A stretch of DNA of 64,000 bases from Rhizobium sp. FY34 (GTDB lineage Bacteria; Pseudomonadota; Alphaproteobacteria; Rhizobiales; Rhizobiaceae): positions 151,996 to 215,995 of the forward strand of contig NZ_STFZ01000011.1 of NCBI RefSeq assembly GCF_005222845.1, in the 5' to 3' direction. Within the stretch, counting starts at the first letter, position 1. Each line of letters begins with the position of its first letter. Positions 35,757 to 44,548 of this stretch are shown here, piece after piece. Both the position numbers and the translations under genes were made by a program. A model generated the notes under the pieces. It was not told where the DNA came from. It made no database searches and worked only from the letters and a program-made list of their open reading frames with translations.

Positions 35757-36455
35757 ATGCTCAACAAGACGCTCCTTCCGCAATCGGTGGCCCGCGAGAT
35801 CCAGACCATGATCCAGACAGGCACGCTGAAAGCGGGTGAGAAAATACCGTCGCAACGGGACTTCGCACAGAAATTCGGCATCAGCCGGGCCTCCCTGCGA
35901 GAAGCACTGCTGACCCTTGAAACTCTTGGTCTGATCAAGACGGAAGCCGGTCGCGGCACCTATATTTCGGCTCCATCCGCTGGCAACGAAGGCCATTCGG
36001 GCCATATGGCACCCTGGCGCTATTCCGACAGCTATTCGGTCTTTGACGTGTTCCAGACGCGCATTCTGCTGGAAGGCGAGATCGCGCGGCTCTCAGCCGG
36101 TCGCCTAACCCAGTTGCAATTGGAGAAAATGGAAAGGGCGACGCAGACGATGGCAGACTGCTGGGAGCGCCAGGACCTGCTTGCCAATGTCGAGGCCGAT
36201 CTGGAGTTTCACGCCATCATCGTCTCGGCCTGTTCCAACTCGATGCTGAAGGCTCTTTACCAGACCGTTCGGGATCAGGTGACGGAAACCCAGCGCCAGC
36301 CCATTCCGATCACCGACCCCAAGCGCATGGGCGAATCGATTGCCGAGCACCGCCGCATCATCGCGGCCTTGAGCGCAAATGATGCCAATGCTGCACGCCG
36401 CGAAATGGAAAACCATATTCGCAACACTGCGCGCTGCGCCGGGCTTTCCCCGTAA
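35757..36455 (+). CDS. GntR/FadR-family transcriptional regulator (FCD domain)
   Basis: Regulator of 232 residues starting MLNKTLLPQSVAREI; the ATG has AGAGGA 4 bases before it, preferable to the in-frame ATG 51 bases upstream. Winged helix at residues about 5-70 (SQRDFAQKFGISRASLREAL), FCD domain at about 95-225 with the E-D-x4-H type ligand pattern (EADLEFHAII). Divergent from the amino-acid ABC / hydantoinase operon. Confidence 0.92.
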   Translation: MLNKTLLPQSVAREIQTMIQTGTLKAGEKIPSQRDFAQKFGISRASLREALLTLETLGLIKTEAGRGTYISAPSAGNEGHSGHMAPWRYSDSYSVFDVFQTRILLEGEIARLSAGRLTQLQLEKMERATQTMADCWERQDLLANVEADLEFHAIIVSACSNSMLKALYQTVRDQVTETQRQPIPITDPKRMGESIAEHRRIIAALSANDANAARREMENHIRNTARCAGLSP

Positions 36456-36521
36456 GGTAATGGTTGTTTAGGCAAGCGCCGGATACAGGATGCAGGATGA
36501 ACATCCCTCAGTCTTGATATC

Positions 36522-37247
36522 CTAACCGTTGCGGATGCTGAACTGCACCCGGTCTGCCGGAAAGCGGGTGATGGCGAACTGGATTGGCACTCCTTCGGGA
36601 TCGATATTCAGGGCCTTTGTCACCAGCACGATGGCGCCGGGCGAAAGGGCGAGCTGCGCCACGTCATCCGGCTCGGCATGTACGGCAGACACTTCCGTCA
36701 CCTCGCGCAGATAGTCAGGCACGCCACAGGCGGAAAGCGCCCTGGTAATCGATTCCGTCTGGCGAAAGGCCTCCTCTATGCCCTCGAACCTTGCTGACGG
36801 GAACCACATGGTCGAGCGCGACACGGCCCGCCCGTCTGCCTTGCGCAGCGCATCGAGACGCCGGACCGGCGCGCCGATGTCAAGCTTCAGCCAGCGTGCG
36901 GTTTCGGCCGTCGCCGTCTCGGCTTCGGCAGACAGGAGGACGCCTTTCAGGTCCCGCGCCTGGTCGCCTATGCCTTGCGTGAAGCGCGTGCGAAGGCCGA
37001 TCGGGAAATCGAACTTGTCGCGGCGCTCGATCCACGTGCCCTTGCCCTGCTCGGCGCGCACAATGCCTTCCTGGGCAAGGGCGGCCAGCGCGGCACGCAC
37101 CGTGTGGCGGTTCACGCCAAAGCTTTCCGCAAGCACCATCTCGGTCGGCACCCGGCCTGTCGCATCATAATCGCCCGCAGCGATACTGGCGCGGATCCTG
37201 TCGGCGATCTGCCGCCAAAGGGCAACGCCCTTCTGCCGCTGCATCAT
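36522..37247 (-). CDS. phnF: GntR/HutC-family regulator of phosphonate utilisation PhnF
   Basis: Regulator of about 241 residues. The start is taken as ATG 37247, 6 bases behind AGGAGAG; an in-frame ATG at 37271 would lie inside the PHO box of phnG. Winged helix near the N-terminus (MVLAESFGVNRHTVRAAL) and a UTRA ligand domain (residues about 95-235, LDALRKADGRAVSRSTMWFP, PIQFAITRFPADRVQF). Position divergent to phnG is the conserved PhnF location; expected to repress the phn operon until phosphonate is available. Confidence 0.92.
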   Translation of the reverse strand: MMQRQKGVALWRQIADRIRASIAAGDYDATGRVPTEMVLAESFGVNRHTVRAALAALAQEGIVRAEQGKGTWIERRDKFDFPIGLRTRFTQGIGDQARDLKGVLLSAEAETATAETARWLKLDIGAPVRRLDALRKADGRAVSRSTMWFPSARFEGIEEAFRQTESITRALSACGVPDYLREVTEVSAVHAEPDDVAQLALSPGAIVLVTKALNIDPEGVPIQFAITRFPADRVQFSIRNG

Positions 37248-37258
37248 TTCTGTCTCTC

Positions 37259-37276
37259 CTGTCATCGTCATGTCAT
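37259..37276 (+). promoter_or_regulatory. PHO box upstream of phnG
   Basis: CTGTCAT-CGTC-ATGTCAT matches the 7-4-7 PhoB consensus at 13 of 14 informative positions. It reads toward phnG (start 37341) and ends 10-15 bases before TA-rich -10 candidates (TAAATA/TATACA at 37287-37296), the usual geometry for PhoB activation. It lies just upstream of the chosen phnF start on the other strand. Confidence 0.8.
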
Positions 37277-37291
37277 GGCCCGACGGTAAAT

Positions 37292-37328
37292 ATACACTAG
37301 ATTGTATGGTTGTCTATATTAATAGACA
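37292..37328. promoter_or_regulatory. paired palindromes, candidate PhnF operators
   Basis: Two adjacent inverted repeats: ATACA-6-TGTAT at 37292-37307 and TGTCTAT-ATTA-ATAGACA at 37311-37328. HutC-subfamily operators share a GT-N-TA-N-AC style core, which these half-sites resemble. They cover the expected transcription start of phnG, so bound repressor would block initiation. Confidence 0.55.
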
Positions 37329-37340
37329 TTAGAGGTTCAA

Positions 37341-37811
37341 ATGTCCGCCGCTTTTGCACATGACTCAAACACGCATGACCCGCGCAAACGGGTAATCGAT
37401 CTTCTGGCGCGCTGCAGCCGTGACGAGCTGGAAGCAGCGATGGTGACACTCGAACAGATACCCTCCTATCTGCGCCTGCGCGGTCCCGAAACCGGCCTGG
37501 TCATTGTCAAGGGCCGCATCGGTGGCGGCGGTTCACCGTTCAACCTCGGCGAAACGACCGTCAGCCGCGCCGCGATCCATCTGGAAGACGGTCGGGTTGG
37601 CCATGGATTTCGGCTTGGCACGGATCGGCGTGCAGCAGAACTGAGCGCCGTCTTCGATGCGCTCTGGCAGGCCGAGACAGAGCGGTCCTTCGTTGAACAA
37701 ACGCTGCTGCTTCCCGCCGAGCGCAAGCAGGCTCTTGAGACGGATGCGCTCGCACGCGAGACGGCAGCAACGAAGGTCGATTTCTTCACCATGGTTCGCG
37801 GAGAGGACTGA
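37341..37811 (+). CDS. phnG: phosphonate C-P lyase subunit PhnG
   Basis: Subunit of the carbon-phosphorus lyase core complex (PhnGHIJ), 156 residues. Contains the conserved RIGGGGSPFNLGE motif around residues 58-70 and the TVSRAAIHL strand. First gene of the phn operon; its stop overlaps the phnH start (TGATG). The complex links the phosphonate to ribose triphosphate before C-P cleavage. Confidence 0.96.
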   Translation: MSAAFAHDSNTHDPRKRVIDLLARCSRDELEAAMVTLEQIPSYLRLRGPETGLVIVKGRIGGGGSPFNLGETTVSRAAIHLEDGRVGHGFRLGTDRRAAELSAVFDALWQAETERSFVEQTLLLPAERKQALETDALARETAATKVDFFTMVRGED

Positions 37812-38419
37812 TGCACAGCAAGACCGAAAGCCTCATCGGCGGCTTCCCTGATGCCGTCCTCAACAGCCAGACGGTATTCCGCGCCCTGATGGATTGCCTG
37901 GCCCATCCCGGCAGTACCGGCAGCGTTCTGCCCGCCATCGTGCCGCCGGCACCGCTGAGCATCGCCGCCGGCGCCATCATGCTGACGCTCTGCGACCACG
38001 ATACGCCCGTCTGGCTTTCGCCGGCGATGGCGCAGTCCGATGTCTCGGCCTGGCTCTCTTTCCATTGCGGCGCGCCCCTAACGCGCGAGAAGAGCGACGC
38101 CCGCTTTGCCTTTCTGGATAAGGGTGCCGCCCTGCCGCCGTTCGGCCTGTTTGCCGCAGGCACGCAGGATTATCCTGATCGCTCCACGACACTGGTGATC
38201 GAACTCGATGCGCTGGATGGCGGGCGCGCCCTGACCCTTTCCGGCCCCGGCATCCGGGATGTCACGCAGATTGCACCTTTGGGCCTGCCGGACAGTTTCC
38301 TGCATCAATGGACCGGCAACCGGGCTTTGTTTCCGCGTGGCATCGATGTGGTGCTTGTGGCCGGACGCCAGATCATCGGCCTGCCGCGCACCACCAAAAT
38401 CAGCGGCCTGGAGGCGTAA
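37811..38419 (+). CDS. phnH: phosphonate C-P lyase subunit PhnH
   Basis: C-P lyase core subunit of 202 residues. Starts with the typical GGFPDAVLNSQTVFRALMDC and has the LAHPG motif that follows; ends with FPRGIDVVLVAGRQIIGLPR, the conserved PhnH C-terminus. Overlaps phnG and lies 4 bases before phnI. Confidence 0.96.
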   Translation: MHSKTESLIGGFPDAVLNSQTVFRALMDCLAHPGSTGSVLPAIVPPAPLSIAAGAIMLTLCDHDTPVWLSPAMAQSDVSAWLSFHCGAPLTREKSDARFAFLDKGAALPPFGLFAAGTQDYPDRSTTLVIELDALDGGRALTLSGPGIRDVTQIAPLGLPDSFLHQWTGNRALFPRGIDVVLVAGRQIIGLPRTTKISGLEA

Positions 38420-38423
38420 TCGC

Positions 38424-39530
38424 ATGTATGTAGCCGTCAAGGGCGGAGAAACCGCCATTGCCAATGCCCATCGACTGCTGGCCGACCGCCGCCGCGGTGA
38501 CCGCACGCTTCCCGGCCTTGCCATAGAGCAGATCATCGCGCAGCTCGGACTTGCCGTGGATCGGGTGATGGCCGAAGCCTCGCTTTACGACCGGTCGCTG
38601 GCGGCACTTGCCGTCAAGCAATCGCGTGGCGACATGATAGAGGCGATCTTCCTGCTGCGCGCCTATCGCACGACGCTTCCCCGCTTCGGGTCCTCCGTGC
38701 CGATCGAAACCGGCGCGATGCGCGTCGAGCGGCGCGTGTCTGCCACCTACAAGGATCTACCGGGCGGCCAGCTGCTCGGGCCGACCTTTGACTATACCCA
38801 TCGCCTTCTCGATCCGTCGCTGCTCGACGATGGCGCCATCGATGCCCCCGCCACGCGGGACGATGCCGGCGAGGCGGTCATGCGCGTCTCCGATATTCTG
38901 GATGGCGAAGGACTGATCGAGCCGGACGGGCAGATGCCGCAGGACCATGTGCCCGGCGACATCACCCGCGAGCCGATGGAATTTCCGATGCCGCGCGATC
39001 TGCGTCTTCAGGCACTGGCGCGTGGCGACGAGGGTTTTCTGCTGGCTCTCGGCTATTCCACGCAGCGCGGCTATGGCCGCACACATCCCTTTGTCGGCGA
39101 AATCCGCATGGGACTGGTGAGCGTGGAGTTCGATGTGGCCGAACTCGGCTTTTCCGTCTCGCTGGGAGAAATCCGGGTGACGGAATGCCAGATGGTCAAC
39201 CAGTTCAAGGGATCGGCCAAGGCCCCGCCGCAATTTACCCGCGGCTATGGGCTCGTCTTCGGCCAGAGCGAGCGCAAGGCCATGGCGATGTCGCTGGTCG
39301 ATCGCGCCCTGCGTACAGAGGAATTCGGCGAGGATGTGGTTGCGCCTGCCCAGGACGAGGAATTCGTCATCTCCCATTGCGACAATGTCCAGGCGACCGG
39401 CTTCGTCGAACACCTGAAACTTCCCCACTATGTCGATTTCCAGGCCGAACTTGATCTGGTGCGGCGCATGCGCGCCAAGCATGCAGAGGGTAGAACCGCA
39501 GAAAGCGACCATCAGGAGGCCGCCGAATGA
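38424..39530 (+). CDS. phnI: phosphonate C-P lyase subunit PhnI
   Basis: C-P lyase core subunit of 368 residues, nucleosidase that displaces adenine from ATP with the phosphonate (established for E. coli PhnI with GHL). Starts MYVAVKGGETAIANAH, the invariant PhnI N-terminus; the open frame before this ATG covers phnH out of frame. Contains FTRGYGLVFGQSERKAMAMS. Overlaps phnJ by four bases. Confidence 0.96.
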   Translation: MYVAVKGGETAIANAHRLLADRRRGDRTLPGLAIEQIIAQLGLAVDRVMAEASLYDRSLAALAVKQSRGDMIEAIFLLRAYRTTLPRFGSSVPIETGAMRVERRVSATYKDLPGGQLLGPTFDYTHRLLDPSLLDDGAIDAPATRDDAGEAVMRVSDILDGEGLIEPDGQMPQDHVPGDITREPMEFPMPRDLRLQALARGDEGFLLALGYSTQRGYGRTHPFVGEIRMGLVSVEFDVAELGFSVSLGEIRVTECQMVNQFKGSAKAPPQFTRGYGLVFGQSERKAMAMSLVDRALRTEEFGEDVVAPAQDEEFVISHCDNVQATGFVEHLKLPHYVDFQAELDLVRRMRAKHAEGRTAESDHQEAAE

Positions 39531-40420
39531 GCACGCCAGCAACCGAGCTTGCCAGCTATAATTTTGCCTATCTGGACGAACAGACGAAGCGGATGATCCG
39601 CCGCGCAATCCTGAAGGCCATCGCCATTCCCGGCTATCAGGTGCCGTTTGCCTCGCGCGAAATGCCGATGCCCTATGGCTGGGGAACCGGCGGCGTGCAG
39701 GTGACCGCCGCCATTCTCGGTCCCGATGATGTGCTGAAGGTGATCGACCAGGGCGCCGACGACACGACGAATGCGGTTTCCATCCGCGCCTTCTTCCAGA
39801 AGGTCGCCAATGTCGCGGTCACCACCCGCACATCCGAGGCAAGCATCATCCAGACCCGCCACCGCATACCGGAGGCGAAACTCACCACGGGCCAGATCCT
39901 CGTCTACCAGGTACCGATCCCGGAACCTCTGCGCTTTCTCGAACCGCGCGAGACGGAAACGAGGCAGATGCATGCGCTGGAGGATTACGGCCTCATGCAT
40001 GTGAAGCTCTATGAGGACATCGCCCGTCATGGCCGTATCGCCACCACCTATGCCTATCCGGTGAAAGTTGCCGGACGCTATGTGATGGATCCCTCCCCGA
40101 CGCCGAAATTCGACAATCCGAAAATGCACCGGTCCGAGGCGCTTCAGCTGTTCGGCGCCGGTCGCGAAAAGCGCATCTATGCAGTGCCCCCCTTCACCGA
40201 TGTCGTCAGTCTCGATTTCGACGATCACCCCTTCGAAGTGCAGAGCTTCGACAAGCCCTGCGCGCTCTGCGGTGCGCAGCACGTCTATCTCGATGAGGTC
40301 GTGCTCGATGACAAGGGAGGCCGCATGTTCGTCTGTTCCGATACCGACCATTGCGAAACACGGCGGGCAGAGGGCCATACCGGCGACCAGACCGACATGC
40401 AGAAGGAGGCAGCGGAATGA
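39527..40420 (+). CDS. phnJ: alpha-D-ribose 1-methylphosphonate 5-phosphate C-P lyase PhnJ
   Basis: Radical-SAM C-P lyase of 297 residues that breaks the C-P bond. The iron-sulfur cysteines are present with the exact family spacing C-x2-C-x21-C-x5-C in the C-terminal region (FDKPCALCG ... FVCSDTDHC). Starts with YNFAYLDEQTKRMIRRAILK, the conserved PhnJ opening. Overlaps phnI and phnK by four bases each. Confidence 0.97.
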   Translation: MSTPATELASYNFAYLDEQTKRMIRRAILKAIAIPGYQVPFASREMPMPYGWGTGGVQVTAAILGPDDVLKVIDQGADDTTNAVSIRAFFQKVANVAVTTRTSEASIIQTRHRIPEAKLTTGQILVYQVPIPEPLRFLEPRETETRQMHALEDYGLMHVKLYEDIARHGRIATTYAYPVKVAGRYVMDPSPTPKFDNPKMHRSEALQLFGAGREKRIYAVPPFTDVVSLDFDDHPFEVQSFDKPCALCGAQHVYLDEVVLDDKGGRMFVCSDTDHCETRRAEGHTGDQTDMQKEAAE

Positions 40421-41193
40421 GCGACCAGCCACTGTTTAAAGTTCGCGATGTCTCGAAATTCTACGGAAGCCGCATCGGCTGCCAGGCCGTCTCCTTCGAT
40501 CTCTGGCCGGGCGAAGTGCTGGCGATTGTCGGCGAATCGGGCTCGGGCAAGACGACACTGCTCAACTGCCTGTCGACGCGGTTGATGCCGACGGATGGCA
40601 GCGTCGAATACCGGATGCGCGACGGCAGCTACAGCAATCTCTACGCGATGAGCGAGGCCGAGCGCCGCTTCCTGATGCGCACCGATTGGGGTTTCGTGCA
40701 CCAGAACCCGGCAGACGGATTGCGCATGACGGTCTCTGCCGGCGCCAATGTCGGCGAGAGGCTGATGGCGGTCGGTGACCGGCACTATGGCCGCATCCGC
40801 CAGACAGCAACCGAATGGCTGGGCCGCGTCGAAATCGCGAGCGACCGCATCGACGACCAGCCACGCTCCTTTTCCGGCGGGATGCGCCAGCGCCTGCAGA
40901 TCGCCCGCAATCTGGTCACCTCACCGCGCCTCGTCTTCATGGATGAACCGACCGGCGGTCTCGATGTGTCGGTGCAGGCCCGCCTGCTGGATCTGGTGCG
41001 CGGTCTTGTCAACGATCTGGGGCTGGCGGCCATCGTCGTCACCCATGATCTGGCTGTCGCCCGTCTCCTGTCGCATCGGATGATGGTGATGAAGGATGGC
41101 CATGTCATCGAACAGGGCCTGACCGACCGGGTGCTGGACGATCCACGCCAGCCCTATACCCAGCTTCTCGTCTCTTCGATCCTGCAAGTGTGA
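40417..41193 (+). CDS. phnK: phosphonate C-P lyase ABC-type protein PhnK
   Basis: ABC-type ATPase of 258 residues that associates with the C-P lyase core. ATG 40417 overlaps the phnJ stop. Walker A GESGSGKTT, the PhnK-specific TDWGFVHQNPADGLRM, signature FSGGMRQR and Walker B VFMDEPTGGLDVSV. Not a transporter subunit despite the fold; in E. coli it binds PhnJ and with PhnL drives turnover. Confidence 0.95.
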   Translation: MSDQPLFKVRDVSKFYGSRIGCQAVSFDLWPGEVLAIVGESGSGKTTLLNCLSTRLMPTDGSVEYRMRDGSYSNLYAMSEAERRFLMRTDWGFVHQNPADGLRMTVSAGANVGERLMAVGDRHYGRIRQTATEWLGRVEIASDRIDDQPRSFSGGMRQRLQIARNLVTSPRLVFMDEPTGGLDVSVQARLLDLVRGLVNDLGLAAIVVTHDLAVARLLSHRMMVMKDGHVIEQGLTDRVLDDPRQPYTQLLVSSILQV

Positions 41194-41203
41194 GGCAACC
41201 GCA

Positions 41204-41911
41204 ATGACCACTCCCCTCACAGTCTCCGACGTCTCCAAGAGTTTCACCATGCACCTGCGCGGTGGCCTCAAGCTGCCGGTAGTCTCGAATGTCGCCTTCG
41301 GCGTCACCAAGGGCGAATGCGTCGTGCTTGGTGGACCGTCCGGGATCGGCAAAAGCTCGATCCTCAAGATGCTCTACGGCAATTATGCCGTCGACAGTGG
41401 GCAGATCCTCATCGATCACGACGGCGAGATTGTCGATATCGCCTCGGCCGATCCGCGCATCGTGTTGCAGGTTCGCCGCAAGAGCCTTGGCTATGTCAGC
41501 CAGTTTTTACGCACCGTGCCGCGCGTTTCGGCGCTCGACGTGGTGGCAGAACCGCTATTTGCCCGCGGCGTAGCGCCGGATGAGGCGCGCGAACGGGCCG
41601 AGGTTATGCTGTCGCGCCTTAACCTGCCGAAAGACCTCTGGTCTTTGCCGCCCGCGACCTTTTCCGGTGGCGAACAGCAGCGCGTCAACATCGCCCGCGG
41701 TTTCATCACCAATCACATCATCCTTCTGCTCGACGAGCCGACCGCATCGCTGGATGCCGCCAATCGCAAGGTGGTGGTCGAGATGATCGAGGCGAAAAAG
41801 GCGGCAGGCGTAGCACTGCTCGGCATTTTCCATGACGAGGAAGTGCGCCAGGCCGTGGCCGACCGCATCCTCGATGTCAGCGCATTTTCACCGCGAAAGG
41901 TCGCCGCATGA
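41204..41911 (+). CDS. phnL: phosphonate C-P lyase ABC-type protein PhnL
   Basis: Second ABC-type protein, 235 residues. Walker A GPSGIGKSS (I in place of the usual S/C/A), LGYVSQFLRTVPRVSALDVV typical of PhnL, signature FSGGEQQRVNIA and Walker B LLLLDEPTASLD. Follows phnK by 10 bases and overlaps the hexapeptide transferase gene by four. Confidence 0.95.
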   Translation: MTTPLTVSDVSKSFTMHLRGGLKLPVVSNVAFGVTKGECVVLGGPSGIGKSSILKMLYGNYAVDSGQILIDHDGEIVDIASADPRIVLQVRRKSLGYVSQFLRTVPRVSALDVVAEPLFARGVAPDEARERAEVMLSRLNLPKDLWSLPPATFSGGEQQRVNIARGFITNHIILLLDEPTASLDAANRKVVVEMIEAKKAAGVALLGIFHDEEVRQAVADRILDVSAFSPRKVAA

Positions 41912-42522
41912 TGAAGAAGCTTGGGCTTGAGCCTCTTATTCACCCGGATGCGCGCGTCGGCAATTCAACGCTTGGGCGCTATACGGAAGTGGCCGAGCGC
42001 TGCCGTCTCGACGAGGTGGAGATGGGAGACTATTCCTACATCATGCAGGATGGAGCCGTCTGGTGCGCCACCATTGGCAAATTCGCCAATATCGCCGCTG
42101 CCGTGCGCATCAATGCCACCAACCATCCAACATGGCGGCCAACGCTGCATCACTTCACCTATCGCGCTGGAGATTACTTCGAAGGCGCTGAAAACGATCA
42201 TGATTTCTTCGCCTGGCGGCGCGAGAACCGCGTTACCATCGGCCATGACGTGTGGATCGGTCACGGCGCAACGGTGCTGCCCGGCGTGACTGTCGGCAAT
42301 GGCGCGGTGATCGGCGCCGGCGCCGTCGTGTCCAAGGATGTCGCACCCTACACGATTGTCGGCGGCGTGCCGGCAAAGCTTATCCGCGAGCGCTTTCCAG
42401 AAGAAATAGCAAGCGGCATGCAAGGGTTGAAGTGGTGGGATTGGCCACATGAGCAACTTTTCGCTGCATTGCATGATTTCCGCGACCTTGATGCTATAGA
42501 ATTTCTTCAAAAATACGCCTGA
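41908..42522 (+). CDS. phosphonate-operon hexapeptide-repeat acyltransferase
   Basis: Left-handed beta-helix (hexapeptide repeat) acetyltransferase family protein of 204 residues resembling the DapH/CatB type. Repeats occupy roughly residues 12-60 and 105-155 (VTIGHDVWIGHGATVLPGVTVG), with a loop rich in aromatic residues between and GGVPAKLIRERF after the helix. It is the hexapeptide transferase often present in rhizobial and other phn operons after phnL. Substrate unknown; by analogy with aminophosphonate N-acetylation by PhnO it may modify an aminophosphonate or pathway sugar (inference). Confidence 0.85.
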   Translation: MMKKLGLEPLIHPDARVGNSTLGRYTEVAERCRLDEVEMGDYSYIMQDGAVWCATIGKFANIAAAVRINATNHPTWRPTLHHFTYRAGDYFEGAENDHDFFAWRRENRVTIGHDVWIGHGATVLPGVTVGNGAVIGAGAVVSKDVAPYTIVGGVPAKLIRERFPEEIASGMQGLKWWDWPHEQLFAALHDFRDLDAIEFLQKYA

Positions 42523-42542
42523 CGACTTCGGAAAATCTCAAA

Positions 42543-42567
42543 ATATCCATGAGATTCAGATGGATAT
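42543..42567. repeat. inverted repeat between phn transferase and phnC
   Basis: ATATCCAT-9 bases-ATGGATAT, a perfect 8-bp inverted repeat 20 bases after the transferase stop. AT-rich arms and no T-run; either a weak terminator/processing hairpin or a protein site. Confidence 0.4.
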
Positions 42568-42582
42568 GCGGATTTTACATTT

Positions 42583-42600
42583 CTGACGCAAAACAGACAT
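42583..42600 (+). promoter_or_regulatory. weak PHO-box-like element upstream of phnC
   Basis: CTGACGC-AAAA-CAGACAT has the 7-4-7 layout and AAAA centre of rhizobial PHO boxes but only 9 of 14 matches. A separate Pi-controlled promoter for phnCDE is known in rhizobia (phoCDET of Sinorhizobium), which makes the position plausible. Confidence 0.3.
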
Positions 42601-42667
42601 GCAAGCTTTACATGGACGTTCTAGGGCTAGGTCCCGGCGTCAATGACTGATGGCAAAAGGGACGGCG

Positions 42668-43525
42668 ATGAACCTCAATCTGACAAATCTTACCCGGCAG
42701 TTTGGCAGCAACAAGGCCGTGGACAGCGTCACGATCGAGATCCCCTCCGGCCAGATGGTCGGCGTGATTGGCCGATCCGGCGCAGGCAAATCGACGCTGC
42801 TGCGCATGATCAACAGACTGGCCGATCCAACCTCCGGCAACATCCTGTTCGGCGACCTCGACATTGCCAAACTGCATGGCAAGGCGCTGCGCGACTGGCA
42901 GTCGCAATGCGCAATGATCTTCCAGCAGTTCAATCTCGTGCCGCGCCTGGATGTCCTGACCAATGTGCTTCTGGGCCGCCTCAACCACCGTTCGACAACG
43001 CTCAGCCTTCTCAACATCTTCACCCGCGAGGAGCGCCTGATGGCGATCGCGGCGCTGGAGCGCCTCGGCATCGAGCAGACGGCACTGCAAGCGGCCGGCA
43101 CGCTGTCTGGCGGCCAGCAGCAGCGCGTGGCCATTGCCCGTGCCCTGATGCAGTCGCCGAAGATGATCCTTGCCGATGAACCGATTGCCTCGCTCGACCC
43201 GCTGAACGCCAAGATCGTCATGGATGCCCTGCGCGATATCAACGAGCGTGAAGGCATTACCGTCATCACCAACCTGCACACGCTGGATACGGCGCGCAAT
43301 TATTGCGAACGCATCATCGGCATGGCGCGCGGCCGCGTGGCGTTTGACGGCCCGCCGTCGCAGCTGACGGCGGCTGCCGTGCAGGAAATCTACGGCTCCG
43401 ACAGAGATGGCGCCGGCATTGACGAGAGCATGACCTCGACCAGCATCAATATTCCAGTTGCAGCGCCGGGCGCCGCAGCCATGACATCCCCGGATTATAG
43501 GCCGCTCGCCACAGCCGGCGCCTAG
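42668..43525 (+). CDS. phnC: phosphonate ABC transporter ATP-binding protein PhnC
   Basis: ATPase of 285 residues (ATG 42668 with AAAGGG upstream; ATG 42650 is in frame). Walker [33 protein letters not shown] which is diagnostic for PhnC, signature LSGGQQQR, Walker [14 protein letters not shown] roughly 35-residue tail rich in S, T, A and P follows the usual PhnC end. Energises uptake of phosphonate or phosphate with PhnD and PhnE1/E2. Confidence 0.94.
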   Translation: MNLNLTNLTRQFGSNKAVDSVTIEIPSGQMVGVIGRSGAGKSTLLRMINRLADPTSGNILFGDLDIAKLHGKALRDWQSQCAMIFQQFNLVPRLDVLTNVLLGRLNHRSTTLSLLNIFTREERLMAIAALERLGIEQTALQAAGTLSGGQQQRVAIARALMQSPKMILADEPIASLDPLNAKIVMDALRDINEREGITVITNLHTLDTARNYCERIIGMARGRVAFDGPPSQLTAAAVQEIYGSDRDGAGIDESMTSTSINIPVAAPGAAAMTSPDYRPLATAGA

Positions 43526-43610
43526 GTCCGTACCGATCGCCAGCCCGCGTTAAGGGCAAGACGTTCCCGAAAGCCTCTTTAAGCATTCCGCTCTCACAGG
43601 AGATAACCTC

Positions 43611-44519
43611 ATGTTGAAGAAGACCCTTCTTGCCGCCGTAGCACTTCTGTCGCTCGCCGGCGCTTCCCATGCCCAGGACGTCAAGGAATTCCGCATCGGC
43701 CTGATCGGCGGCGAAAATGAAGCCGACCGCCTGCGCAACAACCAGTGCCTCGTCGATCACCTGAAGAAGGAATTCGGCTTCGAAAAGGTATCGCTGTTCC
43801 CGGCCGCCGATTATGACGGCGTCATCCAGGGCCTGCTCGGCGGCACGCTGGACTATGCTGAACTCGGCGCTTCCGGCTATGCAAAGGCCTATCTGTCGAA
43901 CCCCAAGGCTGTCGAGCCGATCCTGACCACCGTCCAGACCGACGGTTCGATGGGCTATTACTCGATCATGGTGGCCCGCAAGGATTCCGGCATGACCAAG
44001 GTCACCGACATCAAGGGCAAGAAACTCGGCTTTGCCGATCCGGACTCCACCTCCGGCTACCTGATCCCTTCCGTGACGCTGCCAGCAGCCCTCGGCGGCA
44101 AGCCGGTGAAGGAATATGTCGCCTCGACCGGTTTCGGCGGCGGCCATGAAAACCTCGTTCTCGAAGTCTTGAAGGGCACATTCGATGCCGGCACGACCTT
44201 CGGTTCGGGCGTTGGCAATTTCAAGGATGGCTACACCTCCGGCAACCTGAAGAAGATGGCCGACAAGGGCATCCTCAACATGGACGACCTGGTCGAGCTG
44301 TGGAAGTCGCCGCTCATCCCGAATGGCCCGATCGTCGTGCGCTCGTCGCTGTCCACCGACATGAAGAAGAAGCTGACCGCATTCATGATGGCGCTGCCGA
44401 AGACCGACGCGAAGTGCTTCGCGGCCATCGAAGGTGGTGAGTTCAAGGGCTTCGCCGAAGTCAACGAGAGCTTCTACAAGCCGATCATCGACGCCCGCAA
44501 GGCCACCATCGGCGGCTGA
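43611..44519 (+). CDS. phnD: phosphonate ABC transporter substrate-binding protein PhnD
   Basis: Periplasmic phosphonate/phosphate-binding protein of 302 residues with signal peptide ending ASHAQD. Contains FRIGLIGGENEADRLRN at the mature N-terminus and the conserved LGFADPDSTSGYLIP anion-binding motif. SD AGGAGA before the ATG. A strong terminator follows its stop. Confidence 0.95.
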   Translation: MLKKTLLAAVALLSLAGASHAQDVKEFRIGLIGGENEADRLRNNQCLVDHLKKEFGFEKVSLFPAADYDGVIQGLLGGTLDYAELGASGYAKAYLSNPKAVEPILTTVQTDGSMGYYSIMVARKDSGMTKVTDIKGKKLGFADPDSTSGYLIPSVTLPAALGGKPVKEYVASTGFGGGHENLVLEVLKGTFDAGTTFGSGVGNFKDGYTSGNLKKMADKGILNMDDLVELWKSPLIPNGPIVVRSSLSTDMKKKLTAFMMALPKTDAKCFAAIEGGEFKGFAEVNESFYKPIIDARKATIGG

Positions 44520-44548
44520 TCCCAGCCTCTTTCGCAAGAACTATCGAC

